From positions 186,001 through 250,000 of the forward strand of contig JAACJO010000029.1 of the NCBI GenBank assembly GCA_013368445.1: a DNA stretch of 64,000 nucleotides. The letters are read 5' to 3'. The position numbers and the translations under genes were made by a program. How positions within the stretch are numbered: the stretch's first letter is position 1; each line of letters opens with the position of its first letter. The DNA comes from Leucocoprinus leucothites (lineage: Eukaryota; Basidiomycota; Agaricomycetes; Agaricales; Agaricaceae). Below, piece after piece: positions 9,990-20,826 of this stretch. The notes below the pieces were generated by a model. The model saw only the letters and a program-made list of their open reading frames with translations, did no database searches and was not told the origin of the DNA.

Positions 9990-11640
9990 AGGCAAGAGCT
10001 TTTTCCTGATGCAGTAGGTCTTCTTTATTTGTGGGGTCTGGTTCATCTTCTTCTGCTCTTGTGGGTTGGTCTGTGCTTGTCTGCATCCTGGTTGTTGAGT
10101 GTCCATCCTGGTGTACCATGCAGTTGTTGGGGCATCTGGCAAATCATATGACTCTTTCTTGCCAATCTATCTTTGGGCTGTGCTTCATCAACCAGTCATA
10201 TCCAAGGAATACATTGCATGAATCAAGTTGGGTTACTACTGCTTGTATTTGTTTTGCATAACTGTTGGTGTCCATTTTGAGTGTGACATAGTCTGTGATG
10301 TGTCCCTGTGTGTTTCTTGTTCTGTCAGCATTGAAGACTTGAATTGGTTCTGTTAATTTGCTTGTCTGTAGGTTCTCTGTTTCAACAATTTCTTTGGCAA
10401 TACATGTTGACTGGCATCCTGAGTCTACAAGGGCAGTGATTTTCTGTGGGCCTTGAGGTGTCTGGATTATTTGCTGGATTATTATCTCTTGCACTTTGCT
10501 CTGTCTTTGGAGAATGACATAATTATTATGGAATGGAGCTTTAGATACATGGGCCCAGTGGTTTGCGCTCACTCTGAGCCTTCAACAACATCCTCCTTTT
10601 CTTCAGACTCCTTGTCTTCCACACCTCTGACTTTGACTCTCTTGGTATTGCACTTGTTAGCCATGTACCCAAAATGTCCACAAGTAAAGCACTTGGGTTT
10701 CTTGGGGTTTTGGCAGTTCTTGGCAATGTGACCTGGCTTGTCACATGCATAGTACTTGAGAGATTTCCTTTCTTCTATTCTTCCTATCTCCATGGGTTGG
10801 CCATTGCCTCCATAGGTGATTCCTGATCCTGTGTGAGTGTCTTGGCAGATTTCTGTGGACTTGTATCCTTGTCCAACAGAGAGGATGGCCTTTTTCCACT
10901 CTTTGTAGGAGGTTGGGATGTTGTCTGGAGGATATCCAAGTATGGCTTTGATGATGTCATGGTGTGTGTGTTTTTTTGAGAAGGAATTTGGCATGTGTAT
11001 TATTGACTTGGGCTAGGATTTTAAGTGTTTCAAATTCAATAAGGAAGTCAGCAATATGCTTTTTTCCTTGCTTGAATAACTTGATAATCCATTCAGCATC
11101 TGATTGCAGTGCATCATCACTGAATAGCTTCTTGAAATCCACCTCCCATCTCTTCCAATCTATGGAGTTATCCTTTTGACTGAGTTTTGCTAGCTCCATC
11201 TCTGCAAAAGCACCAGCTGTGCCTTCTCTAAGGCAAGTGAGTATTATGATGACCTTCTTATCTGCTGCTTCTATCTTGTTGAACTTGAGGTAGAAGGCCA
11301 TTGCCCTCCACCAATCTGCAAACTGTTTCCTATTTCTATCAAAGTATCCTGGTTCTGGGACTTTCGACTTTGCATCAATCGCACTACTGAGTTCTAACTG
11401 GTTGTTTCCTTTGGCCATTGCTTCTTATTGTAGTGACTGTGCTTGACTGATGCTGAATGACTGTAGTTGAGACTGGATTTGTTCAAGCTGTTCTTTTATA
11501 GGTGATATGACTGGCACACTGTTGCCTTGTTCTACTGGTTTGTTTACTGGGCTGGCGCTTTCTTCTACTGAGGCAATTTCTTCTTCTGACTCTGACTGGA
11601 ATATTTTTTGATCTAGGTCAGCATTGATTTGTTTATCTTC
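9990..11640 (-). pseudogene. gag: Gypsy gag-protease remnant
   Basis: Three pieces on the minus strand. The N-terminal gag (11640-10957) has an acidic, Gln-rich start, then a capsid region with FADWWRAM and KLFSDDALQSDAEW motifs. The C-terminal gag (10994-10569) has two CCHC knuckles, CDKPGH....C and CFTCGHFGYMANKC; the first has lost its leading Cys to Tyr. Next comes an aspartic protease (10572-10144) with LVDSGCQST as the active site and a VFLGYDWL flap-like region. A stop (TAA) precedes the gag Met at 11418, and frames shift between the pieces. The match to Gy3 continues to an EPDPTN segment near 10020 and then ends. Confidence 0.8.
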
Positions 11641-11771
11641 TCAGAGTATGCTAGTTACTATGTGCCTCTTTGGTACTCTGGTTCTAACCTGGGGTTACTT
11701 CTGTGTTTGACTAATCTTGGCTTGCCCCCTCTATACTTTGTTGCAGGGTAAGTTGATGATGCTTTATCAAA

Positions 11772-12035
11772 TGTTATGGCCTAAGCTGGAACTCAGGCTG
11801 TGACAAGTGTGTAAAGACTTGAGAGCAGTGAGAGAGCAGAAGAAGAATGAGTTGGTAAAGCATAAGGTACTATAGTGTAGCTACAGGGTTTATATACTAA
11901 GAGAATGAGTCATAAGAGTCTAAGAATAGAAATGGATAGGTAAGCAAGGAGTCATACTAACTAAGGGGGTGACTAAGAATATGACAATGGCTGAATAATG
12001 CTATGTGAGGCTGTGTATCTGGGCTGTGCATAACA
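11772..12035 (-). repeat. LTR, 264 bp, Gy3-related
   Basis: On the minus strand it begins TGTTATG at 12035 and ends CATAACA at 11772. The last 100 bp align with the Gy3 LTRs, including the shared CTTATGCTTTACCAA and CCTGAGTTCCA segments and a TATATAAA box. The upstream part (U3) has diverged. Confidence 0.7.
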
Positions 12036-12623
12036 CAATGGTCAAGTACACAAGCAACATTTTTGAACAGTGCCCTACCAAGTGCACAGGTAGTGACCTC
12101 AATGAGACCATGACATGGCTGTGGGAAATCCACCATGCTGAGGCTATTGTGGGAGGGGAGTTCAAGGATACTTCCAATGACATCAGTGATCTGGATAGTG
12201 AGCCAATTTGTATATCTTTTGCCCAGTTGAAGTACTAGCTCAGCTGTTTTCAAGGCAATATGAGTGTCTATGCACCTGGTGTGGCCAACTACACCCATGT
12301 ATTATAGTTAGGGCATATTGACATATTCTCCATTTTATTTTATTGGTATTTATCCTTTTCCTATACTGCGTAAATGAATATTTCTAAGTTTTAGCACTAC
12401 TGTGTATTCTGGGTAGTAGAACAGGGAGAAGAAGCAAAAGAGCCATTTGTCTGTCCTTTTCAGTGCCTATTGTTTAGGGCAGGCTCTGCACATGACTACA
12501 GAAACTGATATCTAAATTGATTTGTTTGTTGATTTGCCTGGTATAATATATGGTGACTGTCAGCATCCATATATGTTCATGAGTCTTTTGGGGCAGGATG
12601 ACATTTGCTATATTTTTGAGGCT
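12036..12623. other. No recognisable gene
   Basis: Both strands are partly open near 11957-12298, but neither frame shows a family motif or intron structure, and there is no repeat copy elsewhere in the window. Confidence 0.5.
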
Positions 12624-13233
12624 TGTCAAGAACTGGATTACTAAAGGAAGGGGGATGGTGCCAATGTTCAAGACCAGGTGTCTAGGACAGAGGAGCAGAA
12701 ATGACTGATCCAGTCATTGAACATGGGAGTGGGTCTTGGCCTCAACTTATGTGTTGTGCCACTACTGACACTGACCCAGATTTTGGAAATGGATAGAGAC
12801 AGGAGGGTGAAGAGAGAGCAGAGGTCAGACAAGGTAGTAACATGTGACTTAGTTGATTATCAGACTGAGGAATACAGTACAAGTTTGACTACTTATATAC
12901 AAGGTGGCAGATAGGGTCAGATAGAAAGAAACAAAGATATAGCAGAAAAAGGATAAGAGAATAATTAGCATCCAACATTTCACAAAAGCTAGAAGATAAT
13001 AATATCTGATATCAGAAGAAGACTAGAAATGACAAGAGGAATGAAAGATGACATGATGTGAGAAAGTCCAAATACAATGTGCTAGAAGCTAAAGGGTAAA
13101 GAAGAAGAGTGGAGTAAATGGAGTGGAAGCAAGCCGAAGTAATAGGATGGAAAAACAGTATGCATAACAGATTCTAAGTTAAGAAAGCAAAGGTAATACC
13201 AGCTGGGCTGGTCCACAGGATCAGATCGGGATG
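12624..13233 (-). repeat. LTR family II, copy A (solo or truncated)
   Basis: A 0.6-kb copy of the LTR that also bounds Gy2. It starts TGTCAAGAACTGG at 12624 and follows copies B and C to about 13233, where the last bases (expected TCATGACA) have decayed. No internal retroelement sequence adjoins it, so it is a solo LTR or end fragment. Confidence 0.82.
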
Positions 13234-13983
13234 AAGCTCTGGATTCAAATACCTGAGTATTATCCAATTTTAGAAGGGGCTCATTGAATGTGGATGCTAA
13301 ACTTGGCTGTTATGATAAGTTAAGACTGAGATTGTTGGAGACCTGAGGTTGAAATGTCAGGATTTATACTCAAGAGGCTAGATGTGCACAGTGTCATATT
13401 GTAATGCATTATGGCTCTTGGTCATGTTTAAGGGATTCATTTATCACAGCCACTTCCATTCCAAGGGTGAGGAAATGTCAACATTGGCCTAAACTCACAG
13501 TGATAGCCCTGAGAGAAGTGTCAGTGTAGTGAACATCAGTACAATACAGGCCATGTAACAGCATGTTTCTCTAGGAGTGGACTGGGTCAGAACAAATCAG
13601 GTTTTGTTGTGGAAATTTAAGTGCTATTTCCACCCTTGAACTTGCCAGAACCAAAAGATATAATCATTTTAGCTAGTGTCATGATTGATGATCACAGTAG
13701 TGGTAGAATGCTATTGACTGTAATATGTTGTTCTATTATTTGCTGTACTTGAGAGCCTTGTTTTCCATATGTCAGAACAGGTGTAATATCATATTTGATT
13801 AGATGAGGTAGTAATAATCTCTAAAGCCTGTAACACTGTCAATAGGATAGCCTTGAACATTGTTCCATGACCAGTATTCTACTACTGGACCTGGCATCTA
13901 CACTATTTGTCATTAATAGGAACCCATGAGTATATTACTTCTGAGGTACTGCAAAGAGCTACTAGTATCATTACCTCCATTAT
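13234..13983. other. No recognisable gene
   Basis: TG/CA-rich, CpG-poor spacer between LTR copies A and B. No ORF above background and no internal repeat seen. Confidence 0.5.
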
Positions 13984-14589
13984 TGTCAAGAACTGGGTTA
14001 CTAAAGGATGGGGGATGGGGCTGATGTTCAAGACCAGGTGTCTAGGACAGAGGAGCAGAGTTGACTGATCTGGTCGTTGAACATAGGAGTGGGTCTTGGC
14101 CTCAACTTATGTGTTGTGCCACTACTGATGCTGACCTAGATTTCAGAAATGGATAGAGAACAGGAGGACAAGGAGAGAGCAGAGGTCAGACAAGGTAGTA
14201 ACACATGACTTAGTCAATTATCAGACTGAGGAGTACAGTACAAGTTCGACTACTTATATACAATATGGTGGATAGGGTTGGGTAGTAACAAAACAAAGAT
14301 ATTGCAGAAAAAGGATAAGAGCAGAATTATCATCTGACATTTTGGAAAGGCTAGAAGATAAGAATATCTGAGACATCAGAAGGGAACTAAAAATGACAAG
14401 GGAAATGGAACATAACATGACATGGGAAAGTCTGAATACAACACACAAGAAGACACAGGGCAAAGAAGAAGAATGGAGCAAATGAAGTGGAAGTGAGCCA
14501 ATGCAATGAGATGGAAAACAAAGCATGCATAAAAAGATTCTAACTAAGATATTGCCAACCAGGCTGGTTGGGAGGATCAGGTCATGACA
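13984..14589 (-). repeat. LTR family II, copy B: Gy2 3' LTR
   Basis: 606 bp, TGTCAAG...ATGACA on the plus strand. A TATATAAGTAG box lies near 14247-14262 on the minus strand, which fits an LTR promoter. The neighbouring bases at 14590-14603 form the polypurine tract. Confidence 0.88.
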
Positions 14590-14603
14590 GTATTCCCCCC
14601 TTA
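14590..14603 (-). other. Gy2 polypurine tract
   Basis: On the minus strand TAAGGGGGGAATAC runs directly into the LTR start TGTCATGA. This is the plus-strand priming site and shows which LTR is the 3' one. Confidence 0.8.
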
Positions 14604-14621
14604 GGGCTGAGCCCTTGAAGC

Positions 14622-14640
14622 CCCATGATCTGATCATGGG
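14622..14640. promoter_or_regulatory. Perfect 19-bp palindrome upstream of antisense gene
   Basis: CCCATGATC-T-GATCATGGG: two 9-bp arms around one base, with no mismatch, 19 nt before a TATA box. Zn2Cys6 dimers bind inverted repeats, so it may be an operator for the adjacent gene. That is inference from position alone. Confidence 0.45.
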
Positions 14641-14658
14641 AATCATTTTCAAACTCTG

Positions 14659-14665
14659 TATAAAT
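14659..14665 (+). promoter_or_regulatory. TATA box of the antisense gene in Gy2
   Basis: TATAAAT, 60 nt before the ATG at 14719, with a pyrimidine-rich stretch (TTTTTTCTCTCTTAACC) at the likely start site and ACCATGG around the start codon. Confidence 0.55.
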
Positions 14666-14718
14666 TCCACTCTGCAAAAAATTTAAGCTTTTTTCTCTCT
14701 TAACCTCCTTCAACTACC

Positions 14719-15997
14719 ATGGTGTCTAATTCATAGACCCAAGCATCCTATCTGTCCTCCAACATCAACCTCAAAGAGGCTCAGGCCACGTTGGATGCAG
14801 AGGATGCATGCAAACAAGCTGAGGAGGAGGAAAGGAAATGGAGGGAGGCTGAGAAAGCAGCATGAAAACAGAGGGCCGAGGAAGAGTGTGAGAGAAAGAG
14901 GGAAAAATTGTGGAAGATGAAGGAGGTGAAAGAGGCAGAGAAGAAGAAGGCTGAGGAGGAGGAGTGGAAGTGGAAGGAGGAGGAGGATGAGAGGCTACGA
15001 AAGGAGATGGAGGCTGGAGTGGCTTTAGAAGTGAGGGAGAGAGAGAGAGAGAAAGAGAGGGAGAAGAAGAAAGAGAAAGCAAAGGGAAAGGGGAAGGAGA
15101 AGACAGGGCAGTCCATTCCTGCCAAATGGAAAGCAGACATGGAGGCCAAGCCTGTATCAAAGAAGACAAAAAGGAGTGCACCTACAATGGGCACAAGAGA
15201 ACTCCTGCCTGCAAGGGTAGCCATTGTGAACATTGGGAAAGGGATCAACTGAGGGCCTACTCCTGGTCCCTCCCAAGTGTCCACCAGTGATGGCAGGTTG
15301 TATGTTCCTGATCATGACTTGGATGTTGAGATCAAGGATACCCACAAGAAAAAGTGGGGGAACTATAACAAGAAGGGTAAGAAGGTGAAGATGGGTGGCA
15401 AGAACGAGTGTGGGTGGTGTCAGAGGCTGGGCAAGGACTGCAAGATGCAGTCAGGTGAGTAAGTTTATTCTTCCATTTTCCTATATCAGGTTGCAGCTGA
15501 TCTTCCACAGCAACAAGTACATGTGTGAGGCATGCAATAGCTCAAAGCAGCATTGCATGTTCCCCTCTGAGGCAGACAAGGCACCTCACAAACAGACATA
15601 TGACTTGATCACTGAGACCTGTGCCATGTGAATGGTGATGATGGAGTTGGTGGCAGAAGTAAAAGAGTTGCAGGCCAAGATCAGGAGTCAGCAGGATAGG
15701 GCATTGAGATCAGTGCTGCAGGGTAATGCACAGAAGTATGAACTCATGGAGGAGTTCAAGGCCTTCTTTGACCACTGTATGTTCAATGGGCACTTGATGA
15801 GTGATGCAAAGTTTGAGGAGGAGAAGAAGAAGAAAGAGGAGGGGTAGCTGAAGGCCCAAGCTGCATTGCAGAAATTGGGTGAAGGCACAACATAAGAAGC
15901 CACAGCATCTGGGTTAGGTGGATAAAAAGTGGATGAAGGACTTGAAGAGGATGAGGGAGATGAGGAGGAAGATGGGAGTGAGAGTGGAAAGGAGTAG
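14719..15997 (+). pseudogene. Zn2Cys6-like coiled-coil gene, antisense inside Gy2
   Basis: Starts at ATG 14719 in a good context and runs in frame 1 to a splice donor, then frame 2 to TAG 15995. The N-terminal 170 residues are a charged Glu/Lys/Arg helix (coiled coil). Then comes CX2CX6CX10CX2CX6C, once an intron at 15459-15510 (GTAAGT...CACAG, 52 nt) is removed: CGWC......C, then CEAC......C. That spacing meets the Zn(II)2Cys6 binuclear cluster rule of fungal DNA-binding proteins. A second helical stretch and an acidic tail follow. In-frame stops (a TAG at codon 6, TGA near 14863 and 15250, others after 15629) show it is dead. It lies between integrase and 3' LTR, opposite to the element, and converges on pol (ends 318 nt apart). 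Genes of this look recur in Agaricomycete Gypsy elements, to my knowledge, but with no assigned role. Confidence 0.62.
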
Positions 15998-16314
15998 TTG
16001 CCCATCTCATCTCCTCAGTTTTTCATTTTCTTGGACTGTTTTGTTGCATACTGGATTTGTGAATTTTTGATAGCTGACAATGTGATGCCTGTTCCTGTGC
16101 TTTGAAGTGTGAAGAATTGAGCCTAATATGAAGATTGGATAGAAAGCTGTCAAAATAAGAATTGTTAAGTCCAAGTATCCAAACTGCAATACAGGGTAAC
16201 TAAGATTGAAGATAAGAATAATCAATGGAGAAAAGTTCATGGTAGAAGTACTTGACAGAAGGAAGTTAGTCTGGAGAGAAGAGATGAAAAGAATAACATG
16301 AGCCAATATGGAGT

Positions 16315-18080
16315 CTAGGATAGCAGAAGTGGACCAGGCTTGTGAGGATAAGCAGCATGGAAATCAGCAACAAGTTCAGCTGCATGTATGAGCTCAGTTG
16401 CAGGTAGCCAGGATAATTCTTCTTCAGTATCCTCATAACCCAACCAAAAGACCTTGTATAGGAGTTTACAAGCATGACAACAGTCAATTTTAGAGTCAAC
16501 AATGTGGTCAATTTCATATTCCAGTTCACCATCGATGACAATAGGTACAGGAGCCAGTTCTGTTCAATTAGGAAAGGTGTTGGGTGTGGACAGTTTGAGC
16601 ATGGACACATGGAAGACTGGGTGAACAGTGCACATGGAATCAGGAAGGTGAAGGGTGAATGAGTGTGAACCAGGCTGGGCAATGATTTCATATAGACCGA
16701 GGTAACATTCAGAAAGCTTCTTGGAGGAGTGAGTGGTGTGGAAGAACTGGGCTTTCACAAAGACTTTCTGGCTGATCTGGAAGTTGGGAGCTGGTAACTG
16801 TTTTGCATCTGTGGATTGTTGATACTGTTTCTACACCTTGGATATTTCAGTTTTGAGTGTGGTGTGTAGGTCATTGAAATTGACTGCGAAGTTGTGGGCA
16901 CAAGCTGATGCAATATCACACTCCAGATAGACTGTGAGGTTGGGGTGGTAATCCTAGTTGGTGAAGAAGGGAGAGATTCCAGTGGTAGTACTGGGAGTGC
17001 TGTTGTAATTGAATTCTGCAAGTGGGAGGAGGTCAGACCAGTTATCTTGCTGGTAATTGTAGTAAACACAAAGATATTGCTCTAATGTCTGGTTGGTACA
17101 TTCTGCCTGTCTGTCATCTTCAGGGTGATAGCCTGAAGTGAAATGTAGGCACATGTCCAGAGCCTTGCCATGGGATCAGAAGAAGTGGGATATGAACTCT
17201 GAACCATGATCAGATGGGATGTGAGAGGGAACACCATGCTTAGAGAATACATGAATGATGAAGAGCCAAGCCAGTTCTGCAGAAGTAATGGTGTTGTGGG
17301 TTGGAATGAAGATAGCCTGTTTGGAGAGTCAGTTGATGACTATGAGGATAGAGTCAAAGCCAGAAGAGGTTGGGAGTTTTTCAATGAAGTCTATAGAGAT
17401 TGAGTTCCAAGGGTGTTCAGGAATAGAAAGTTGCTTGAGATTTCCATAGGGCTTATGATGCTGAGATTTGGATTGCATACAAGTGACACATGATTTGCAG
17501 AAATCCTTGACCTTAGATTGGATATTTGGCCAAGTGTACTCATATCAGATGAGCTCCAGAGTCTTGTTCTGTCTGAAATGGCCAGAGAGGATGTGATCGT
17601 GCTTATACTAAAGGACTTGGAGTTGAAGATTGCTGACATCAAGTACATAGATTCTGCCATTGAGCCTTAGGAAGCCAGTGGAGTCAACAAAATGTGGGTG
17701 GATGCAATCAGATCCTGCAGAAGTGTGGTGAGGATATTGGAATGAAGGTTTTCAAGATCTAATATGGTGGCTGCATGAAGGGAAGGAGTGGAAAAATATG
17801 TAGCTCAAATGGAAGCTGATAGTTGTTCATAGGTGAAGGCAGGTCGGAAATTGTGTGGATCCACTGAAGTGTAGCCATTATTCCCCCATTTAGGGTAGAT
17901 GTCCCATTATGTAGTGAGAGCATCAGGTTTGGTTCCAAGTCAGCCAGGTCAGAAATGGATAATGAGGTTGAACTGGGAGTGGAACTTGGACCAGTGAGCC
18001 TGTCAACAGGTGAGGATCTTGGTGGAGTTGGAGGGTTTGGATTGCTTGTGCTTGGCAAGATCCTTCTCCATGGCATGGGC
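16315..18080 (-). pseudogene. pol: Gy2 pol 3' part: RNase H end, integrase, chromodomain
   Basis: Read from 18080 down to a TAG at 16315-16317. It starts in the RNase H-integrase linker (AKHKQSKPSN segment), then an integrase zinc region (H...H...CKSCVTC near 17500), a catalytic core including SIDFIEKLP (17390), VPSHIPSDHGSEF (17200) and CTNQTLEQYL (17090, where the usual TER reads CTN), and a LPLAEFNYN segment. The C-terminal region has LGLYEIIAQPGSHSF and HPVFHVSML near 16600-16690. A chromodomain-like end (EYEIDHIVDSKID...YKVFWLGYE...SWLPATEL) follows at 16330-16520. Frames shift repeatedly and stops are common, so this is an old copy. Protease and reverse transcriptase are absent from the element. 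Confidence 0.85.
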
Positions 18081-18084
18081 ATGG

Positions 18085-19449
18085 TGAAGAGACAGAAATG
18101 AGATTGTTAAGGTAATAAAGGGAATGTAGTCAGATAGTGAATGATAGGTAACATTAATAACAATAACAACCAACACTCCTAAACTCAATGCAAGTTCATG
18201 GGAGGTTAATCAATAAAAAGGATGTTTCGTGAAAGTGCAAAGATTGATAATGATAGTTAATGGGAGTTGTCTGTAGACTGGTTTGTAATGGAATGACCAG
18301 TTCACAAAAGGTACTCGACAATCCCTATTATGTGATGCTGCACAACTACAAGTCTCTTAGAATGCAGAAGTGTAATAGACCAGTATTTGCGAATCGTCAC
18401 TTTTGCTAACACTTGGCACTATCACAATACAACTGATACTGACTAGTACCACTCCTGGATACTAGATGCAATATACAGCTTATAAGTCTTTTCCAGACTT
18501 CTTCACACTCTGAACTTATATGAATCTCACAGTGATGTTCTTTCTCAAAAGGTGTTTTCCAATTCTTTAATGGTCTAAGACTGAAGGACACTCAATACAC
18601 TCTTTACTACTCACTCAGATATGTTGTGTGGGACAGTCTCTAAGCATAGCCTTAGCAGGTGAGATTCCTTGCTAGACTATACACTTGAGAAAGTTTTATA
18701 TTGGTTTTGTGAAAGCACTAAAGGAGTAATTACATGGATGATGCATACACATTGTTGATAATAAAAGGAGATTTATTGAAAGGTTGTCCAATAGGAGTAT
18801 CTCTGGGTTTTCCTTGGGGTTTAAGTGCTGATGCATCCTTTCATGAAGGTGTGCTTTCCCCTGCTCATCTGATATCATGAGATTCTTATCATTGCTGATT
18901 GTTGTCTTATTCCACAAAAGCTTGTTCCTGACTGTAACAATGTCTACTGGTCAGTAGTCAAGTGCTGACATGTCCACTAATCTGGTTCCATAGTCAAGTG
19001 GGTTATTCAGTGCCCACATAGAATTTCTCTGTCTTTTGTGAAAGGGTATACTTCTGCTGTAGCAATGTTGGAATGATAGGACTTCCATGAATGTGCACTA
19101 GTGCCTGTCCAGATCAGAAGGCTAAGCCTTTGATCTCCAATTAGTTAGTCTGTCATTGTTCTTTCGAGAAAGACTTTGACCAGATCAATACCCAGGTTAC
19201 AGGCTAAGATCACAAAGGGTCATAGGGTACACATCCTGACTGTGTTCACTAAGTCTTGACATCATCCCATAGCCTCTTGTTACTCTTGATCATTAATGGT
19301 CATTTCATGAATGTGCTGTACTTTTGCGAGTGTGTGTGTTACACTAGGGTCTTACAGTAGGGTTCCTTAATGTCTATACATTTGCCCAATATATTGACTA
19401 TATCATTGAAATTAACGATTTCATGGCTAGTGCCCTTTGGGCTATAACA
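18085..19449 (-). repeat. LTR family III, copy 1, inside Gy2
   Basis: 1365 bp. On the minus strand it begins TGTTATAGCCCAAA (19449) and ends TCTCTTCA (18085). It is collinear with 50260-51636. Flanking 4-mers are ATGG and ATAG on the plus strand, one transition apart. The two sides of the insertion are different parts of the retroelement: gag on one side and the RNase H-integrase linker on the other. Confidence 0.8.
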
Positions 19450-20219
19450 ATAGGCTCATTTACAATTGCATTCTCAATAGTGACCATTAATGAGCATAGC
19501 CATATGGAGCATCTCCTGGAAGGTGTTGGGTTTACCCTGTTTGCAGACACTGACACAGTCCTGAATGCAATTTGGGAGACCCTTATAGTAGTGATGGCAG
19601 AGGACCTTATCACCCCAGCTGAGCTGTGCAGTGTACTTCATGAAGTCAATGTTGCAAGTGGCGATTTTATTGCCTAATTTCATCTGCAGGTTATCAGGAA
19701 GTTCAGCCACTTCTGACTTTGGGTTGGCAACCCCAAAGTGCATGTGGAGCTTGTGGGTAAAAGCATCCCAATCTGTGATCCAATCATGGAAGATGCCTTG
19801 CTCCTCCTGAGTGAGGGTAACCTCGAACCAGTCTAGAGCTACACCAGTGAGGTAGGTCATTGCAAAGTTGACCTTTTGGCTATCCTCCTGGAACTGGGTC
19901 TGGTTGGCACAGAAATAGAGATGTCATTGGATGAGGAAGGTGTTGAGCTTGTCCAGGTCTGTTCTCTTAAACATATCTGGAAGGTGAGCCTTATTAACAG
20001 GAGCCACATTAGGCTGAGGGTGATAGTTGAGGTTGTCTGCTAGCTGAAATAAAGCATCAGCTAAGCAACCTTGAAAGTAATCATGATGATGAGGACAAGG
20101 TGGAGGAGCAGGAAGGTCCTTGGATGAGGAAGAGGATGAGTTGTCATCATCTGGGTCATTGTTGTTGGAGTCACTGGGATACTTGGGGCTACTGAGGTGA
20201 TCTTCAATGTCTTCCCAAT
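19450..20219 (-). pseudogene. gag: Gy2 gag fragment
   Basis: Minus strand, open with one stop over most of its length. It begins in an acidic, Ser/Pro-rich linker, then a capsid domain typical of this Gypsy lineage: PDMFKRTDLDKLNTFLIQ, NFAMTYLTGVALDWFE, and a helix-rich C-terminal half ending AMLINGHY near 19474. A TGA at about 19918 follows FLIQ. Nucleocapsid knuckles, protease and RT are missing because the sequence stops at the nested LTR. The upstream end meets the LTR without leader or start codon. Confidence 0.8.
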
Positions 20220-20826
20220 TGTCTCAAGAACTGGGTTACTAAAGGATGGGGGATGGAGCTGATGTTCAAGACTGGGTGTCTAGGACAGAGGAGCAGAAAT
20301 GACTGATCCAGTTATTGAACATGGAAGTGGGTCTTGGCCTCAACTTATGTGTTGTGCCACTACTGGCACTGACCCGGATTTCGGAAATGGATAGAGATGG
20401 GAGGGCAAAGAGAGAGCAGAGGTCAGACAAGGTAGTAACACATGACTTAGTCAATTATCAGACTGAGGAGTATAGTACAAGTTCGACTACTTATATATGA
20501 TATGGTGGATAGGGTCAGGTAGTAACAAAACAAAGATATTGCAGAAACAGGATAAAAGCAGAATTATCCTCCAACATTTTGGAAAGGCTAGAAGATAAGA
20601 ATATCTGAGACATCAGAAGGGAACTAAAAATGACAAGGGGAATGGAACATGACATGATATGGGAAAGTCTGAATACAATGCACAATAAGACACAGGGCAA
20701 AGGAGAAGAGTGGAGTAAATGAAGTGGAAGTGAGCTGATGCGATGAGACAGAAAGCAAAGCATGCATAAAAAGATTCTAAGTAAGATATTGCCAACTGGG
20801 CTGGTCAGGAGGATCGGTTCATGACA
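20220..20826 (-). repeat. LTR family II, copy C: Gy2 5' LTR
   Basis: 607 bp, closely matching copy B. At its junction with gag it reads TTGTCTCAAGAACTGG rather than TGTCAAGAACTGG, so the last two bases of the LTR appear lost in the deletion that removed the leader. Ends CATGACA at 20826. Confidence 0.85.

Larger units (their letters stand above)
9985..12035 (-). mobile_element. 5' half of a Gy3-related Gypsy element
   Basis: On the minus strand the order is LTR (12035-11772), leader, gag (about 11640-10569) and protease (10572-10010). Coding similarity then stops near 9990, before any reverse transcriptase, so the 3' part is missing. Gag and protease are homologous throughout to those of Gy3 at 42226-43985, and the LTR has the same length and the same R/U5 end. 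It is an older, truncated relative. Confidence 0.75.
13984..20826 (-). mobile_element. Gy2, internally deleted Ty3/Gypsy chromovirus
   Basis: Minus-strand element bounded by a 3' LTR (13984-14589) and a 5' LTR (20220-20826). Flanks are ATTAT on the left and GTTAT on the right; the left copy follows a C, so a CGTTAT to CATTAT change explains the mismatch. From 5' to 3' it holds gag (20219-19450), a nested 1.37-kb LTR (19449-18085), the end of RNase H plus integrase and chromodomain (about 18080-16315), and an antisense gene (14719-15997). Protease, reverse transcriptase and most of RNase H are missing. Gag coding abuts the 5' LTR directly, so primer site and leader are also deleted. Confidence 0.82.

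Noticed and set aside
11957..12298. 113-codon minus-strand ORF with an overlapping plus-strand ORF
   Set aside because: No family motif, no partner elsewhere, and it overlaps the edge of an LTR.
14771..15284. Two long minus-strand ORFs (136 and 167 codons), Ser/Leu/Phe/Pro-rich
   Set aside because: They are the complement of a GAG/AAG-rich coiled-coil coding sequence; low complexity, no motif, and the plus strand has the cysteine pattern and splice sites.
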